This document shows positions 43,835 through 53,725 of a stretch of 64,000 nt of DNA, in pieces. Source of the DNA: Pseudomonas sp. (lineage in GTDB: Bacteria > Pseudomonadota > Gammaproteobacteria > Pseudomonadales > Pseudomonadaceae); contig NZ_JAQGNX010000106.1 of the NCBI RefSeq assembly GCF_028293835.1, positions 29,638 through 93,637 of the forward strand, given 5' to 3'. The notes beneath the pieces are model-generated. The model worked only from the letters and a program-made list of their open reading frames with translations, was not told the DNA's origin and did not search any database. A program made the position numbers and the translations under genes. How positions within the stretch are numbered: the stretch's first letter is position 1; every line of letters starts with the position of its first letter.

Positions 43835-44962
43835 TCAGGATTTGCTGGAAGGCGATCCAGCAGAAAAATTTTTCTTTGCTATTGATTGCATGGTCTGTGG
43901 CGTGGTCTTGCCGATCAGGGCGTCGATGCGCTGCGAGACACGCTGCGCAGAGGCCTCCCAGGAAAACCGGCCCACGTTGTTCAGGCCGCGCCTGCGTAGG
44001 GATTGACGCAAAGGCATGTCGGTCAATATCCGTTGCATGGCGGCGGCCATATGCTCGACGTCCACTGGGTCAAAGTACAGGGCGCTGGCTTGCAGCACCT
44101 CCGGGATCGACGCGGCGTTGGCCGCAAGTACCGGACAGCCACAGGCTTGCGCTTCCAGCGGCGGGATACCAAACCCTTCGTACAACGAGGGGAAGACGAA
44201 CGCTGTGGCACCCTGGTACTGAGCGATCAACTCGGTGTCGCTGAGTCGACCCAAAAAGCGAATCCGGGAATCGCTACCTGCAAGTCGCTGCAAGCTGGGG
44301 TCGGAAAAGATTTCGCTGGCAGCGCCGACAATGTGTAGTTGCAATCCATCGTGATCACGCAGGGTCAAAAAAGCTTCGATCATCCGCTTGAAATTCTTGT
44401 GTGCACTGGGTGAAGACACGGCCAGCAGATATTCCTGCTTACCCCCCACTGGCGGACCGGGTTGGAACGCGTCGCTGACCGCGTTTGGCACCACGAAAAT
44501 CTTATTTTCCGGGAAATTGTAAAACTGCGAAATCTCACCCTTGGAAAAACTGCTGACCGTCAACAATGCTTTGATCCGCGACAGCAGGATGGGAGTCATG
44601 ACCCGGTACAGCGTGCGGAACGCCCAGGTATAACTTTCCGGGTGGCGCACGTAGGTGATGTCGTGGTGAGTAGCGATCTGGTTGCGCACCATCAGCGGTG
44701 CGGTACTGCACAGTGAAACCAGCAACGGGTTTCCCTGGCTGCGCAGGTAGGCCGGCAAATCCAGTTGTTCCCACACATGGCCGCTGTGCCGCCCGATGCA
44801 CTGTACGTTCAGCGCTTTGGCGCTTTCGTGCATTTTGATGCCGTGTGGTGCTACGAAAATAATGTCGTTGCGAATGTGCTTGAGCGCCAGACACGTCTGC
44901 TCAGCGAAGCGCTGCACCCCGCGTAATTCTTGAGTAAGGAAGCGTGCATTAATCACAATCAT
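43835..44962 (-). CDS. Glycosyltransferase family 4 (mannosyltransferase-like)
   Basis: A 375-residue protein starting MIVINARFLTQELRGVQRFAEQT. GT4 features: LAVSSPSAHKNFKRMIEAF and FVFPSLYEGFGIPPLEAQACGCPVLAANAASIPEVL, like WbaZ/WbpY-type mannosyltransferases. The start region has no strong ribosome site; ATG 44962 is chosen from the conserved N-terminus. It overlaps none of its neighbours and is separated from the GH39 gene by 73 bases. Confidence 0.86.
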   Translation of the reverse strand: MIVINARFLTQELRGVQRFAEQTCLALKHIRNDIIFVAPHGIKMHESAKALNVQCIGRHSGHVWEQLDLPAYLRSQGNPLLVSLCSTAPLMVRNQIATHHDITYVRHPESYTWAFRTLYRVMTPILLSRIKALLTVSSFSKGEISQFYNFPENKIFVVPNAVSDAFQPGPPVGGKQEYLLAVSSPSAHKNFKRMIEAFLTLRDHDGLQLHIVGAASEIFSDPSLQRLAGSDSRIRFLGRLSDTELIAQYQGATAFVFPSLYEGFGIPPLEAQACGCPVLAANAASIPEVLQASALYFDPVDVEHMAAAMQRILTDMPLRQSLRRRGLNNVGRFSWEASAQRVSQRIDALIGKTTPQTMQSIAKKNFSAGSPSSKS

Positions 44963-45035
44963 TGGAGGCGACCTGACAGTGTAAAGGCGTGGAGATAGGG
45001 AACTTCTCAGGATGTGATTCCAAGGGGCCGTGAGG

Positions 45036-46349
45036 CTATTGGGCAAAGAGTGGAGGACGAGTGCCCAAGCTGATAATTTTCGGGAATTCAGTGATTTCCA
45101 CCTCGGCCGAGCAGCGGTTGTCATTGCATTTCCAGGGAGTACCGCTGTCGAATTGACCTTTTTCCGGCTCGCCGGTGTCGATTAACTGCACGTTGCCCTG
45201 TTGGATACTGCTCGCCTCGACATGGGTGGTTTGGTCTTCGGCCGTACTCCATGCAACCAATATCTGCTCCGCCCCGTTGGAAAAGCGCAGCAAGTAATTG
45301 TCGTCGGTTTCTCGGCTTTTCTCCGCTTCGTAATGGAAGTCGCGAAGCGTAGGGCTAATGGCTTTTAACGTGTGGTATGCCGGCTTCGGCTCCAGGTTTT
45401 GTCGCAACAGGCCAAAGTTTTGTTTTATTTCATTTTGGTCTGTGCCTTCGTTGACCAGGTCGTACCACCACATGCCTTTTATGTCTGGCAGCGTGCGCCC
45501 CAGAAAAAAGCTGCGTGCCAGATAAGCCGCCTGGGTTTTTTCATCGACGCCGCAGTTACCGGCATTGCTGGGCCAGCCCATCTCCGTGAGGTACAACGGC
45601 ACCGGTTTGTTGGCGATGGACCTGAGGCTTGCATCGACGTCGCGCAGCCAGGCGATCCAGCGTTCCGGGGTATGACGTTCAACGTTTCGGCAATACACCG
45701 AGGGGTGCAGCGATAAACCGTCAACTTTTGACAGCACATCGGCTTCGATCAAGCGGTTGGCGAATCCAAGGTCGATGCCTTTGCTGGTAATGGCGCCCAC
45801 GAGTATCTTGACGTGTTTATTTTCTGAGCGAATTTGCTGTGCGGTTTCTGTCACCAGTGCGCTGTAGTCGTTGGACATCGCAGCGTCGCCGGGGCTTTCC
45901 GCGTCCCACTCATTCCAGATTTCGTAAAAACCGACGCTGTCGCCCAGCCTGTGGCTGACAAATTTAGTGTAATTGGCGAAAGCGGATCTGATCTGCGCAG
46001 TACGCGGTTTGGCATTGTCATCGTAAAACGGGTTGCCATAGCCCAGGATCATGAGTGGACTGAGTCGGTGCGCAGTGGCCTCGTTCAGATATCGGGTCCA
46101 GGCCGAATCGATGTGCAACTGACCTCGTCGGGGCTCGGCGGTCGACCAATACGCATCGTCGCGTACCGAGGTAATCCCCGCATCAGCGACCAATTTCATC
46201 AAATTGGTCAGGGAACTGCTTTTGTTTAACAGATGCGTCCCGACCCCAATAATGAACGGCTCGTCGGCCGCGGCGGAGAAGCTGAAGAGCATGCCCATGA
46301 GCAAAACCAGGATGGGTTGGCGTGACGGTGTCCAGTTCGAATTGAACAT
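45036..46349 (-). CDS. Exported glycoside hydrolase (PslG/GH39-like)
   Basis: A 437-residue protein with signal peptide (LVLLMGMLFSFSAAADEP). A (beta/alpha)8-type hydrolase: acid/base Glu in FYEIWNEWDAES and nucleophile Glu in LYLTEMGWPSN, with a C-terminal beta domain. It resembles PslG of the Psl cluster, a periplasmic or outer-membrane endo-glycosidase that trims or releases polymer during synthesis. ATG 46349 is chosen because the signal peptide begins here. Confidence 0.85.
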   Translation of the reverse strand: MFNSNWTPSRQPILVLLMGMLFSFSAAADEPFIIGVGTHLLNKSSSLTNLMKLVADAGITSVRDDAYWSTAEPRRGQLHIDSAWTRYLNEATAHRLSPLMILGYGNPFYDDNAKPRTAQIRSAFANYTKFVSHRLGDSVGFYEIWNEWDAESPGDAAMSNDYSALVTETAQQIRSENKHVKILVGAITSKGIDLGFANRLIEADVLSKVDGLSLHPSVYCRNVERHTPERWIAWLRDVDASLRSIANKPVPLYLTEMGWPSNAGNCGVDEKTQAAYLARSFFLGRTLPDIKGMWWYDLVNEGTDQNEIKQNFGLLRQNLEPKPAYHTLKAISPTLRDFHYEAEKSRETDDNYLLRFSNGAEQILVAWSTAEDQTTHVEASSIQQGNVQLIDTGEPEKGQFDSGTPWKCNDNRCSAEVEITEFPKIISLGTRPPLFAQ

Positions 46350-46469
46350 CTCTCGTTCCGTAGGGGGGCCACAGCCCGAGCGTTTGCTCGTGGTCGTGGG
46401 CCGAGCAAGGCCGCGTATCTGTGCGGATTCAGTCGAAACGTGATGCAACAGAAATTTGGCTAACTGCTT

Positions 46470-47714
46470 TCATACCCAGTGCGGCACCTGTTGATCCTTG
46501 CGTCGCAGCAATTTGCACTGAAGTGTTTCAGTGAAAATCCGCTGGTATTGATCCAGCATCAGCTCTTCGTCGATCAGCGGAGCAACCGTGCTGCGGGCCT
46601 GAGCGCTAAGGCGAGCGAGCAATTCCGGTTGCTGGTCCAGGCTCAACATGGCTTGGCCTAACGTGTCCGCATCGTCAGGGCTGCAGAGCAAACCGTTGAC
46701 TTGATCTTCAATAATTTCGGGCAAACCGCCCATTCTTCCGGCAATCACCGGCACCGAATGGGCACAGGCTTCGACCGCGACCATCCCGAACGGCTCTCCC
46801 CAAATGGAAGGCACCACCGCGACGTCGATCTGACGGTAAAACACTTCGGGCTTTTGATAGCCGACAAAACTGATATTCGGTGAAGTGACCAACGCCCGGA
46901 ATTGCGCTTCGTCGTTAACTTGACCGCGCCCGGCTATTTGCAAGGTGGCGTCAAACGGCAATTTTTGGAACTGCTCGATCAACCAACGAACCCCTTTGGC
47001 TTCAGACAGCGTGCCCATGTAGCCGAACCGCAGAGGCTTGCGAGCGGTAGTGTTATCGCAGCTCTGCGGGTGTTCCGTCGGCGCCGCAAAAGGGCTGCTG
47101 TTGTGCACGACGTGCGCGTGGGCGCCCTTGAAGTAGCCTTGGCCTTGCAGCGTTTCGAGCATGAAACGACTGACGCCGATGACGCTTTCAACCTGCGCGG
47201 AGCGCTTGTCGTAGCCTCTGCGGAACTGTTTGCAACTGGCGCATTGCTGCTGGCAGCTTTTGCCGTTCTTGAACATCGTGCTGCTGGGGCACAGTAAGTA
47301 CATATCGTGCAGCACTTGCACGATGGGTAAACCCGCAGCCGTAATCTCGTCCCAGGCCGAAACTGACCAGCCGCTGAGGTTGTGGCACACCACGATGTCC
47401 GGGCGTTCGGTATCGATGACGTCGCGAACGTATTCGCGCATGCCGTTGTTATAGCGGTCGCGTAGGTGCCAACCGATTCGGCTCAGGCGTCCAGGACGCT
47501 GGGCGGTATGGTGCCAGTAGAAATTGCGCAGCCCTGCGCGGTATACCTTGACTCGGTTCAGGCAATCGCTGCTAAGCCCTTTCTCATCGCCGGTGGCCAG
47601 TACGACCACGTTGCAGCCGCGTTTCTGTAAACCTTCGGCGGTACGCTGCAAAATAATCTCAGCGCCACCGCCGATGTCCGGAGGGTAAAGACTGTTGATG
47701 AACAGAATTTTCAT
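46470..47714 (-). CDS. Glycosyltransferase family 4
   Basis: A 414-residue GT-B protein: MKILFINSLYPPDIGGGAEIIL at the start, a cysteine group CQQQCASCKQFRRGYDKRS in the middle and SIWGEPFGMVAVEACAHSVPVIAGRMGGLPEIIE. The CxxxCxxC insertion occurs in a subset of GT4 enzymes. Its start ATG overlaps the stop of the preceding GT2 gene (ATGA), so they are translationally coupled. Confidence 0.87.
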   Translation of the reverse strand: MKILFINSLYPPDIGGGAEIILQRTAEGLQKRGCNVVVLATGDEKGLSSDCLNRVKVYRAGLRNFYWHHTAQRPGRLSRIGWHLRDRYNNGMREYVRDVIDTERPDIVVCHNLSGWSVSAWDEITAAGLPIVQVLHDMYLLCPSSTMFKNGKSCQQQCASCKQFRRGYDKRSAQVESVIGVSRFMLETLQGQGYFKGAHAHVVHNSSPFAAPTEHPQSCDNTTARKPLRFGYMGTLSEAKGVRWLIEQFQKLPFDATLQIAGRGQVNDEAQFRALVTSPNISFVGYQKPEVFYRQIDVAVVPSIWGEPFGMVAVEACAHSVPVIAGRMGGLPEIIEDQVNGLLCSPDDADTLGQAMLSLDQQPELLARLSAQARSTVAPLIDEELMLDQYQRIFTETLQCKLLRRKDQQVPHWV

Positions 47715-48712
47715 AGCGGGTAAGACTGGTGAAGGCCAAGCACGCCGGTTTCACCGTCATGAATAGCTTTTTCGATAAGGCTTAACCTCCGCTCCGCGCC
47801 CTTGCGCTTGGCAATGACACGCAACAGGCGGAAGAATACCCAGCGATTGAGGTTATAAATCCAGGACGAAGAGGCCCAGATGTTTTTGTCGAACCAGGCC
47901 TGATTGCGTGCGCCGTAATAAGCGCGCAGATCTGAACCGCCAAGCAAAAAACTCTCATAGATATTGCTGGTTTTGGCTTTGATGTTCCATGACTCTTCAA
48001 GGTCGTCGAGCAGCGCCTCCGGTACCAGGAAAATTCGTCCGCCACCGGCGGTGATGCGCCAGGTGTATTCACTGTCATCGGCGTACAACAACAGCGCATC
48101 CAGCGGTAGGCCGATTCGCTGGTACACGCTGCGATGAGCGAGCAAGCCGCCGTAGGTTGCGAAGGGCAGTTGAACCATGGACTGTAGGTTTTGCTTGGCC
48201 CGCGGATGGCCCCACGGCAAGCGGCGCCAGATTTTGTAGGGCAATTGCGCGATGTGGAAACCGAAGAAGCTCGAACGTCTCTGGATCGCAAACCGCTTGG
48301 GCACACCCGCAGCGATGTCGGCTTGATGGGTAGGACGAAAGCCCAATACCGCAGCCTTGTCTCGACCATCGATACGCTCGCGTTGGTATAAACAATGATG
48401 AAGCGTCGCGATGGCATTAACGGTGGGCGCGTTGTCGTCGTCCATCAGCCAGATGTACTCGGCACCTGCATCCAGGGCGGCCTGGATACCCACGGAGTAA
48501 CCTTTGGCCGAGCCGGTGTTCTGCTGCAAATAAATTACATCCACTTGGCCTGGCCAGGCGCGGACCAGGGATTCGAGCGGTGCCACCGACGCATTGCTAA
48601 CGATGATCACCCGTTCTATTTGAGAACTGGCTAATGAGCGGCTGACCAGCGCCTGTAGATAGGGCAGCCGGTCGCCGTAAGTCAGCGTGACCAGTGTGGT
48701 TTTGTAAGTCAT
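47711..48712 (-). CDS. Glycosyltransferase family 2 (rhamnosyltransferase-like)
   Basis: A 333-residue protein, GT-A fold: TLVTLTYGDRLPYLQALV, DNAP metal motif in WLMDDDNAPTVNAI and LLYADDSEYTWRIT. It resembles GlfT2/WbbL-like enzymes. The stop overlaps the next start by 4 bases. It starts 48 bases after rfaH. Confidence 0.86.
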   Translation of the reverse strand: MTYKTTLVTLTYGDRLPYLQALVSRSLASSQIERVIIVSNASVAPLESLVRAWPGQVDVIYLQQNTGSAKGYSVGIQAALDAGAEYIWLMDDDNAPTVNAIATLHHCLYQRERIDGRDKAAVLGFRPTHQADIAAGVPKRFAIQRRSSFFGFHIAQLPYKIWRRLPWGHPRAKQNLQSMVQLPFATYGGLLAHRSVYQRIGLPLDALLLYADDSEYTWRITAGGGRIFLVPEALLDDLEESWNIKAKTSNIYESFLLGGSDLRAYYGARNQAWFDKNIWASSSWIYNLNRWVFFRLLRVIAKRKGAERRLSLIEKAIHDGETGVLGLHQSYPL

Positions 48713-48760
48713 CGTGCGCTTCCATGATTTAAAAAAGGTCCGCGGGCTTGCGGCAGACAT

Positions 48761-49276
48761 TCAGACCCGCGCTTCCATCCGCGCCAAACTGCTGATAGGC
48801 AACGTGACCTTTTGCTCGCGCTGCAACAGATTGAGCAGAATGACTGCGCGCTCTTCACCGTCGGCGGTCAGGAATATCGCTTCCAGGTCGCAGAAGCTTC
48901 CCGACTTGATCCGTACGGCTTCACCTTCTTGAAACACCGCCTTGGGTTCCGGCAGCAGCAAGCGTTGGCGAATCTGTTGGATCAAGTCATCGTGAACCGG
49001 CACCGGGTGCGCGCCGAAGGTCACAATGCGCGCGACGCCTCGGGTCGAGCGGATGGGGTACCAGTTGTCGTGGACCTGATCCATGCGGATAAACAGGTAA
49101 CCAGGAAACAACTCTTCTTCGCTGGCAGCACGTGAATTGCGCTTTTTCGGTGCTGCAGCCTTGAGTGGCCGATAGCATTCGAACTGCTGGCGTTGCAGGT
49201 GCTCTTCAGCACGGGACTCTTGACGAGGTTTGGTCTGGATGAGGTACCAGCGCGCAGGTTTTTCCGAGTGAGTCAT
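48761..49276 (-). CDS. rfaH: RfaH-family transcription antiterminator
   Basis: A 171-residue NusG paralogue: N-terminal NGN domain (ARWYLIQTKPRQESRAEEHLQRQQFECYRPL, FPGYLFIRMD, RSTRGVARIVTFG) and C-terminal region (EGEAVRIKSGSFCDLEAIF..., REQKVTLP). RfaH proteins load onto RNA polymerase paused at an ops element and keep it processive through long surface-polymer operons. Here the gene sits inside the operon it should serve, and two ops-like sites lie in the leader at 57322 and 57435. The longer size and the KKRNSRAASEE insert set it apart from housekeeping NusG. Confidence 0.9.
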   Translation of the reverse strand: MTHSEKPARWYLIQTKPRQESRAEEHLQRQQFECYRPLKAAAPKKRNSRAASEEELFPGYLFIRMDQVHDNWYPIRSTRGVARIVTFGAHPVPVHDDLIQQIRQRLLLPEPKAVFQEGEAVRIKSGSFCDLEAIFLTADGEERAVILLNLLQREQKVTLPISSLARMEARV

Positions 49277-49330
49277 ATCTTTTTTCGCTCCACAGCATTA
49301 CGGGTTCAACTGGGAATCAACGCCAAGCCA

Positions 49331-50083
49331 TCAACCAACGGCCATTATCCGCTCAGGCTGCTCGTGCTCTACTGCCGTGCAGACTGAATAGTGCGGCAGC
49401 AGTTCTTGCACACGGTCGACACAGTTAAACATCAACACATCAATAATCGACAGATTGCCGACAAAAGCATGCTTGAACTGCCAATACTCGATCGGATCCA
49501 TCTTGAAGAAGCGCAACGCTACGCCGTGTCGAGCAAAATGATCCGCGTCGTACAACTCGATCCCACCAACTGGGTTCAGATAGCGGTCGCCCGCAAAAGT
49601 TTTCACGATTTTCAGTACACGGTCCTGCTTGTCAGTGGGCGTTTCGATGTCCATGTCCGAGCCGCGCAAAATAGGCGTATCAATATGCAAATAGGCGCAT
49701 ATCTCTCTGATGGAATGCTCGATGAATAACGCTAGATTCCTGACAGGGAACCGTAGCAGCCTTTCCAGTAAAGGCATGACCTGATTGAAATAGGGCGCTT
49801 TGATGTAGCACCGCTTGATGGTGATAAGCAGGCGTTCCATGTCTTCGTCAAACGATTCGCTCACCTGACGTTGATTGATGGCCAGGTCGTGCCGGTCTCG
49901 CTTCAGCGGGAAGGTAACTAACTTGGCTTCGCCGTTACACAGAATGCGATTTCGATTGACCCATCCGGACCGGATGTACTGTAGATCATCACCCAGTACG
50001 AAAACGTCTGCGGCGGCAATCAGTTGAAAATAGCCCAGGTAGGGGAACAGGTACGGCTGCATCATTGCAATTGTCCTGACCAT
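49331..50083 (-). CDS. WbqC-family protein
   Basis: A 250-residue protein with the WbqC signature (AMMQPYLFPYLGYFQLIAAADVFVLGDDLQYIRSGWVNRNRIL and the KRDRHD stretch). WbqC proteins are found in O-antigen and exopolysaccharide clusters and are thought to act in sugar or acyl modification; their biochemistry is poorly known. It sits between wzc and rfaH. Confidence 0.87.
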   Translation of the reverse strand: MVRTIAMMQPYLFPYLGYFQLIAAADVFVLGDDLQYIRSGWVNRNRILCNGEAKLVTFPLKRDRHDLAINQRQVSESFDEDMERLLITIKRCYIKAPYFNQVMPLLERLLRFPVRNLALFIEHSIREICAYLHIDTPILRGSDMDIETPTDKQDRVLKIVKTFAGDRYLNPVGGIELYDADHFARHGVALRFFKMDPIEYWQFKHAFVGNLSIIDVLMFNCVDRVQELLPHYSVCTAVEHEQPERIMAVG

Positions 50084-50115
50084 GCTTATCTCCAGGAAGA
50101 GGCTCTAGTTATCCA

Positions 50116-52329
50116 TTACTTTCGTACTGGGCTGTAGTCATAACCGTAAGCTGAACAGTCATAGGAAGCCGTTGAGGCCTTGCGTATTACCCCGTTGAAA
50201 ATCGCACCTTTGATCACCACTCCGTTTTGACCCAGCCGACGTTTGCAGGCTTCGATTTCCTTGACTGACGTAAGACCGAAGCGGGTGACCAACAGGGTTG
50301 TGCCTGCCTGACGGCCGACCAGGGTGGCGTCAGTGACAGCAAGAATGGGTGGCGTATCGACGATCACCAAGTCATATGACGGTGCAAGGTCGGCGAGCAG
50401 TTTGTTGAAGTTATCGTGCATCAGTAGCTCGGATGGATTCGGTGCGGCATAACCGCAAGAGATCAAATCCAGGTTCGGCACTTTAGTGGCGATAATCACT
50501 TCTCTGCTGGACAGTCGCGCGGCAAGGGTGTCGGACAAACCATGTTTCGGTTGCAGGCCAAACACTTTGTGTAAATAACCTCTGCGCATGTCGGCGTCGA
50601 TCAGCAGTACGCGCTTGCCTGTCTGGGCAATGATCACCGCGAGGTTGCTGGACACAAAGGATTTGCCGGAGGCGGGTGCCGGGCTGGAAATCATTAACAC
50701 GTTATTGCGTGCTTCAAGCATGGCGAAGTGCAAACTGGTACGCAGGCTGCGCAGGGATTCGACGGCCAGTTCAGTAGGTTCGGAGACGCTCAACAGCTTC
50801 AACTCTTTAGCGGCTCGACCTTGGCTGTTTTTGTCCAGACGTTCCTGTTGTCGCGAGTACGGTAAAGACGCGTAGACCGGCATGCCAAGATTTTCGATGA
50901 TTTCCGGATTATCGACGCCGCGATAGAACGCTTGGCGCAAGAACACTACGGTCACTGCAACCAAAACCCCAAGCAGGGCTGCGAGCAGCACGATCAGCTT
51001 CTTCATCGGCTTGGCGGGTTCTTCAACGTTGGCGTCGGCGTTGTCAATAATGCGGACGTTGCCGATACTGCCGGCGCGCAAGATGTCTTGTTCCTGGCTC
51101 TTATTCAGCAGCAGAGTGTAGGTCTGGGTAGTGACTTGCTGGTCGCGGGTCAAACGCAGTAATTCCTGCTGAGTGACCGGCAGTGCCTGGATCTTTTTCA
51201 GCAGCGCTTGTTTCTGCGCTTCCAATTGACCCATTTGCGTCATCAACGCCCGATAGGTCGGGTGTTCCGGGGTGTAAAGGCGCTCGACTTCTACTCGTTT
51301 CAGTTTCAGTTCCGACAGCATCGAATCAAGGTTGACCACCTGATCGAGTACCGACTTGGTTTCGATGCTCAGATCGACCGATTTGGCGCCGGCCTGGAAG
51401 GCGTTTAACGCTTGTTCCGATTGTTCCAGTTGCTTGCGTACCAGCGGCAATTGTGACCGCAGAAACTCAAGGCGCTGCGCCGCCTCGGCCGAGCTGCGTT
51501 CAACGTTTTGCCGGACATACAGATGGCTGACTTCATCCAGAATGGTCTTGGCCTGGAGCGGGTTCGGGTCCTGAATAGACAAATAAATGATGCCCGAGTC
51601 TTTACCGGCTTCTGTGATGCTCAGACGCGACTGATAGTCCAGTGCGCTGGTGAGTGTGCGTTGTTTAATCAGCGTGAACTCGGTTCCCGGACGAGCCTTA
51701 AGTGTTGCTATCTGAATTTTTATGCCATTGCCTTCTACGGTTTGATTAGTCTGGCCGTTCAGTAACAACGCGCCGTCTTTGTCGAACAACGAGAACGCGT
51801 CGGCACCATTGGCCACCAGGGTCAGCTTTGCACCGAGCAGGGCTTCAGGTACTTCCAGTTGGAACACATTGATCAGCTCACCGCCCCACGCGTAATTACG
51901 TAACCCGAACACGGGCTCAGCCAGTGCGCCTGGGGTAGTCGGCTTAAACGTGCGGGCCATGTAGGCGCCAAACACCGGGAAGTAATTGGGTTGCTGAATA
52001 ATGTTCAGTTTGAGGTCTTCGACTACTTTGCCCAGCACCGCCCGTGACTTGATCAGTTCAATTTCAGTGGTGGCCGGGGACACTGACATGGGTTTGTTGC
52101 TGACCTCGGGAGTCCCTTCGATGCCGACTTTTTTTGGCTCGATTTGAATCATCGCGTTGCCCTGATAGATAGGCGTCGCCAGAACTGCATAGGCCAGTCC
52201 AATCAAAAGGAAGACGCTGACAATGGAGGCGATCAGGCCCTTGTGATCAAACAAGGTTCGCAAGACAGTTGCCAGATCAATCTTGGTGTCCTGGTAAAGG
52301 TCCAGCGCGGGGCGGTTCATGATGGTCAT
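50116..52329 (-). CDS. wzc: Wzc-like polysaccharide co-polymerase with tyrosine autokinase
   Basis: A 737-residue protein. N-terminal Wzz domain with membrane segments near 35-55 and 440-460, a long periplasmic coiled-coil portion, and C-terminal BY-kinase: Walker A in SSPAPASGKSF (about residue 550), A' in LLIDADMRRG and a tyrosine cluster SYDCSAYGYDYS at the end. It controls chain length and export, and its phosphorylation is reversed by Wzb. ATG 52329 directly follows the wzb stop and has AGGAG 11 bases upstream. Confidence 0.93.
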   Translation of the reverse strand: MTIMNRPALDLYQDTKIDLATVLRTLFDHKGLIASIVSVFLLIGLAYAVLATPIYQGNAMIQIEPKKVGIEGTPEVSNKPMSVSPATTEIELIKSRAVLGKVVEDLKLNIIQQPNYFPVFGAYMARTFKPTTPGALAEPVFGLRNYAWGGELINVFQLEVPEALLGAKLTLVANGADAFSLFDKDGALLLNGQTNQTVEGNGIKIQIATLKARPGTEFTLIKQRTLTSALDYQSRLSITEAGKDSGIIYLSIQDPNPLQAKTILDEVSHLYVRQNVERSSAEAAQRLEFLRSQLPLVRKQLEQSEQALNAFQAGAKSVDLSIETKSVLDQVVNLDSMLSELKLKRVEVERLYTPEHPTYRALMTQMGQLEAQKQALLKKIQALPVTQQELLRLTRDQQVTTQTYTLLLNKSQEQDILRAGSIGNVRIIDNADANVEEPAKPMKKLIVLLAALLGVLVAVTVVFLRQAFYRGVDNPEIIENLGMPVYASLPYSRQQERLDKNSQGRAAKELKLLSVSEPTELAVESLRSLRTSLHFAMLEARNNVLMISSPAPASGKSFVSSNLAVIIAQTGKRVLLIDADMRRGYLHKVFGLQPKHGLSDTLAARLSSREVIIATKVPNLDLISCGYAAPNPSELLMHDNFNKLLADLAPSYDLVIVDTPPILAVTDATLVGRQAGTTLLVTRFGLTSVKEIEACKRRLGQNGVVIKGAIFNGVIRKASTASYDCSAYGYDYSPVRK

Positions 52330-52782
52330 TTATCGGGTAACTCCTGACTGTAGGTATGGAAGCCAGTCATCGACACAACGCGACAGGTGCTCGAAGGTCT
52401 GTTCAAAGGCTAATTTCGGGCGACGGTACGGATCGGCTATTTCAAGTTCGTGCTGCCATTTGCCAATCAAAAATGTCTTGCCACGTACTTCTGGCGCCAG
52501 CTTCAAAATGCTGTGTAGTTGGTCTGTTTCCATGAGCAGAATTAATTCGGCGTCGTGCAGCATTTGCCGGGTAACTTGACGCGCTTGATGCTTATACGTC
52601 GGAATATCGTGGTTTCTTAAAACCTCCCGAGCGAGGGGGTCTATCGGTGAAGCAAGCATGGCGTGGATGCCCGCCGACGAGACCTGCAGATGCGGCGACA
52701 TAAGACGTTTGCGGAACATCGCTTCAGCCATGGGGCTGCGGCAAATGTTGCCGACACAGACCACCAGAAGATTATTGAACAT
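52330..52782 (-). CDS. wzb: Low-molecular-weight protein tyrosine phosphatase (Wzb-like)
   Basis: A 150-residue protein with P-loop CVGNICRSP (Cys9, Arg15) and the conserved acid in IADPYRRP. It dephosphorylates Wzc. It is next to wzc with zero-base spacing. Its start overlaps the stop of the GT2 gene before it by 11 bases. Confidence 0.93.
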   Translation of the reverse strand: MFNNLLVVCVGNICRSPMAEAMFRKRLMSPHLQVSSAGIHAMLASPIDPLAREVLRNHDIPTYKHQARQVTRQMLHDAELILLMETDQLHSILKLAPEVRGKTFLIGKWQHELEIADPYRRPKLAFEQTFEHLSRCVDDWLPYLQSGVTR

Positions 52783-53722
52783 TACCTTTAACCGACAGCA
52801 TGAGCCGCTTACTGAGATTGACGCTGACGTTACGCGCCACCAGCAGCAGGGCTTGCAGTTTGTGCAGCGGTGAAATAGCGGAGATCGACAAGCCGAACAC
52901 CTGAATAAGGAAGTGTTCGTACATGGGCTGATTGCCAATCCGGTGGTAGTAATTCGCCAAACTGGAGCAGGTCTGCAGGCTCATGTGCAATTTGCGCTTA
53001 TGGGAGCGCATGGAGAAAACGCCACCTGGGTGCAAGCGATACATGGCCGGTTTGATTTCACCGAGAAATTTGCCGTGACCGTGGGCACCCAGCAGCGACC
53101 ACCAGCACATGTCGTTGAGCGGTGCCAACTTCAGTTCGGGCGGCAATTCGTGGAAAACGTTACGAAAGCAGGTGGTGAGTGTCGAAATCGGCCGGGCTTT
53201 TTGCAATTGAACCGATGTTGCATCAGCACGCAACTTCCCCTGGAGATAGATGCCATGTTCGCCTTCTGCGTCGAAGGACATGGCATCGTGATAGGTCAGT
53301 ACGTAATCTGGATGGCTTTCAAGAAAATCCACCTGGATCTGCAGTTTTCTCGGGTCAGTCCAATAGTCGTCGCCTTCGCAAAACGCGATGTATTTTCCTC
53401 GCGCTTCTTTAAACAGTTCGGGTGTGCACAAGTTGCCTTGTGAGTACTGATTAACGGCGTGATAAAACGGCCGGATCAGCTGCGGGTAACGGTCGGCGTA
53501 TAGCTCGACAATCTGTGTAGTGCCGTCGGTAGAGGCGTCGTCGTTTATCAGGATTTCGATGGGGAAATTGGTTTTCTGGGCAAGGAAGCTTTCAAGTGTT
53601 TGCGCAATAAACCCCGCTTGATTAAACGTCGGGCAGACGATGCTGAGCAGCGGCACCACCGACGGTTGTTCGGAAGAGGAACGCGGCAATTCAGAACTGG
53701 AATTTTGCACAGTGGCATCCAT
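52772..53722 (-). CDS. Glycosyltransferase family 2
   Basis: A 316-residue GT-A enzyme: LLSIVCPTFNQAGFIAQTLESFLAQKT and the acidic motif DDASTDGTTQIV, then CEGDDYWTDPRKLQIQVDFLESHP. The C-terminal part is helical. It is in line with genes before and after, overlapping wzb. Donor sugar unknown. Confidence 0.87.
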   Translation of the reverse strand: MDATVQNSSSELPRSSSEQPSVVPLLSIVCPTFNQAGFIAQTLESFLAQKTNFPIEILINDDASTDGTTQIVELYADRYPQLIRPFYHAVNQYSQGNLCTPELFKEARGKYIAFCEGDDYWTDPRKLQIQVDFLESHPDYVLTYHDAMSFDAEGEHGIYLQGKLRADATSVQLQKARPISTLTTCFRNVFHELPPELKLAPLNDMCWWSLLGAHGHGKFLGEIKPAMYRLHPGGVFSMRSHKRKLHMSLQTCSSLANYYHRIGNQPMYEHFLIQVFGLSISAISPLHKLQALLLVARNVSVNLSKRLMLSVKGNVQ

Positions 53723-53725
53723 GGC

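Noticed and set aside
43835..45124. N-terminal extension of the GT4 protein beyond residue MIVINAR.
   Set aside because: The extension overlaps the GH39-like gene's 3' end, is not similar to GT4 starts and would need an unlikely start codon context.
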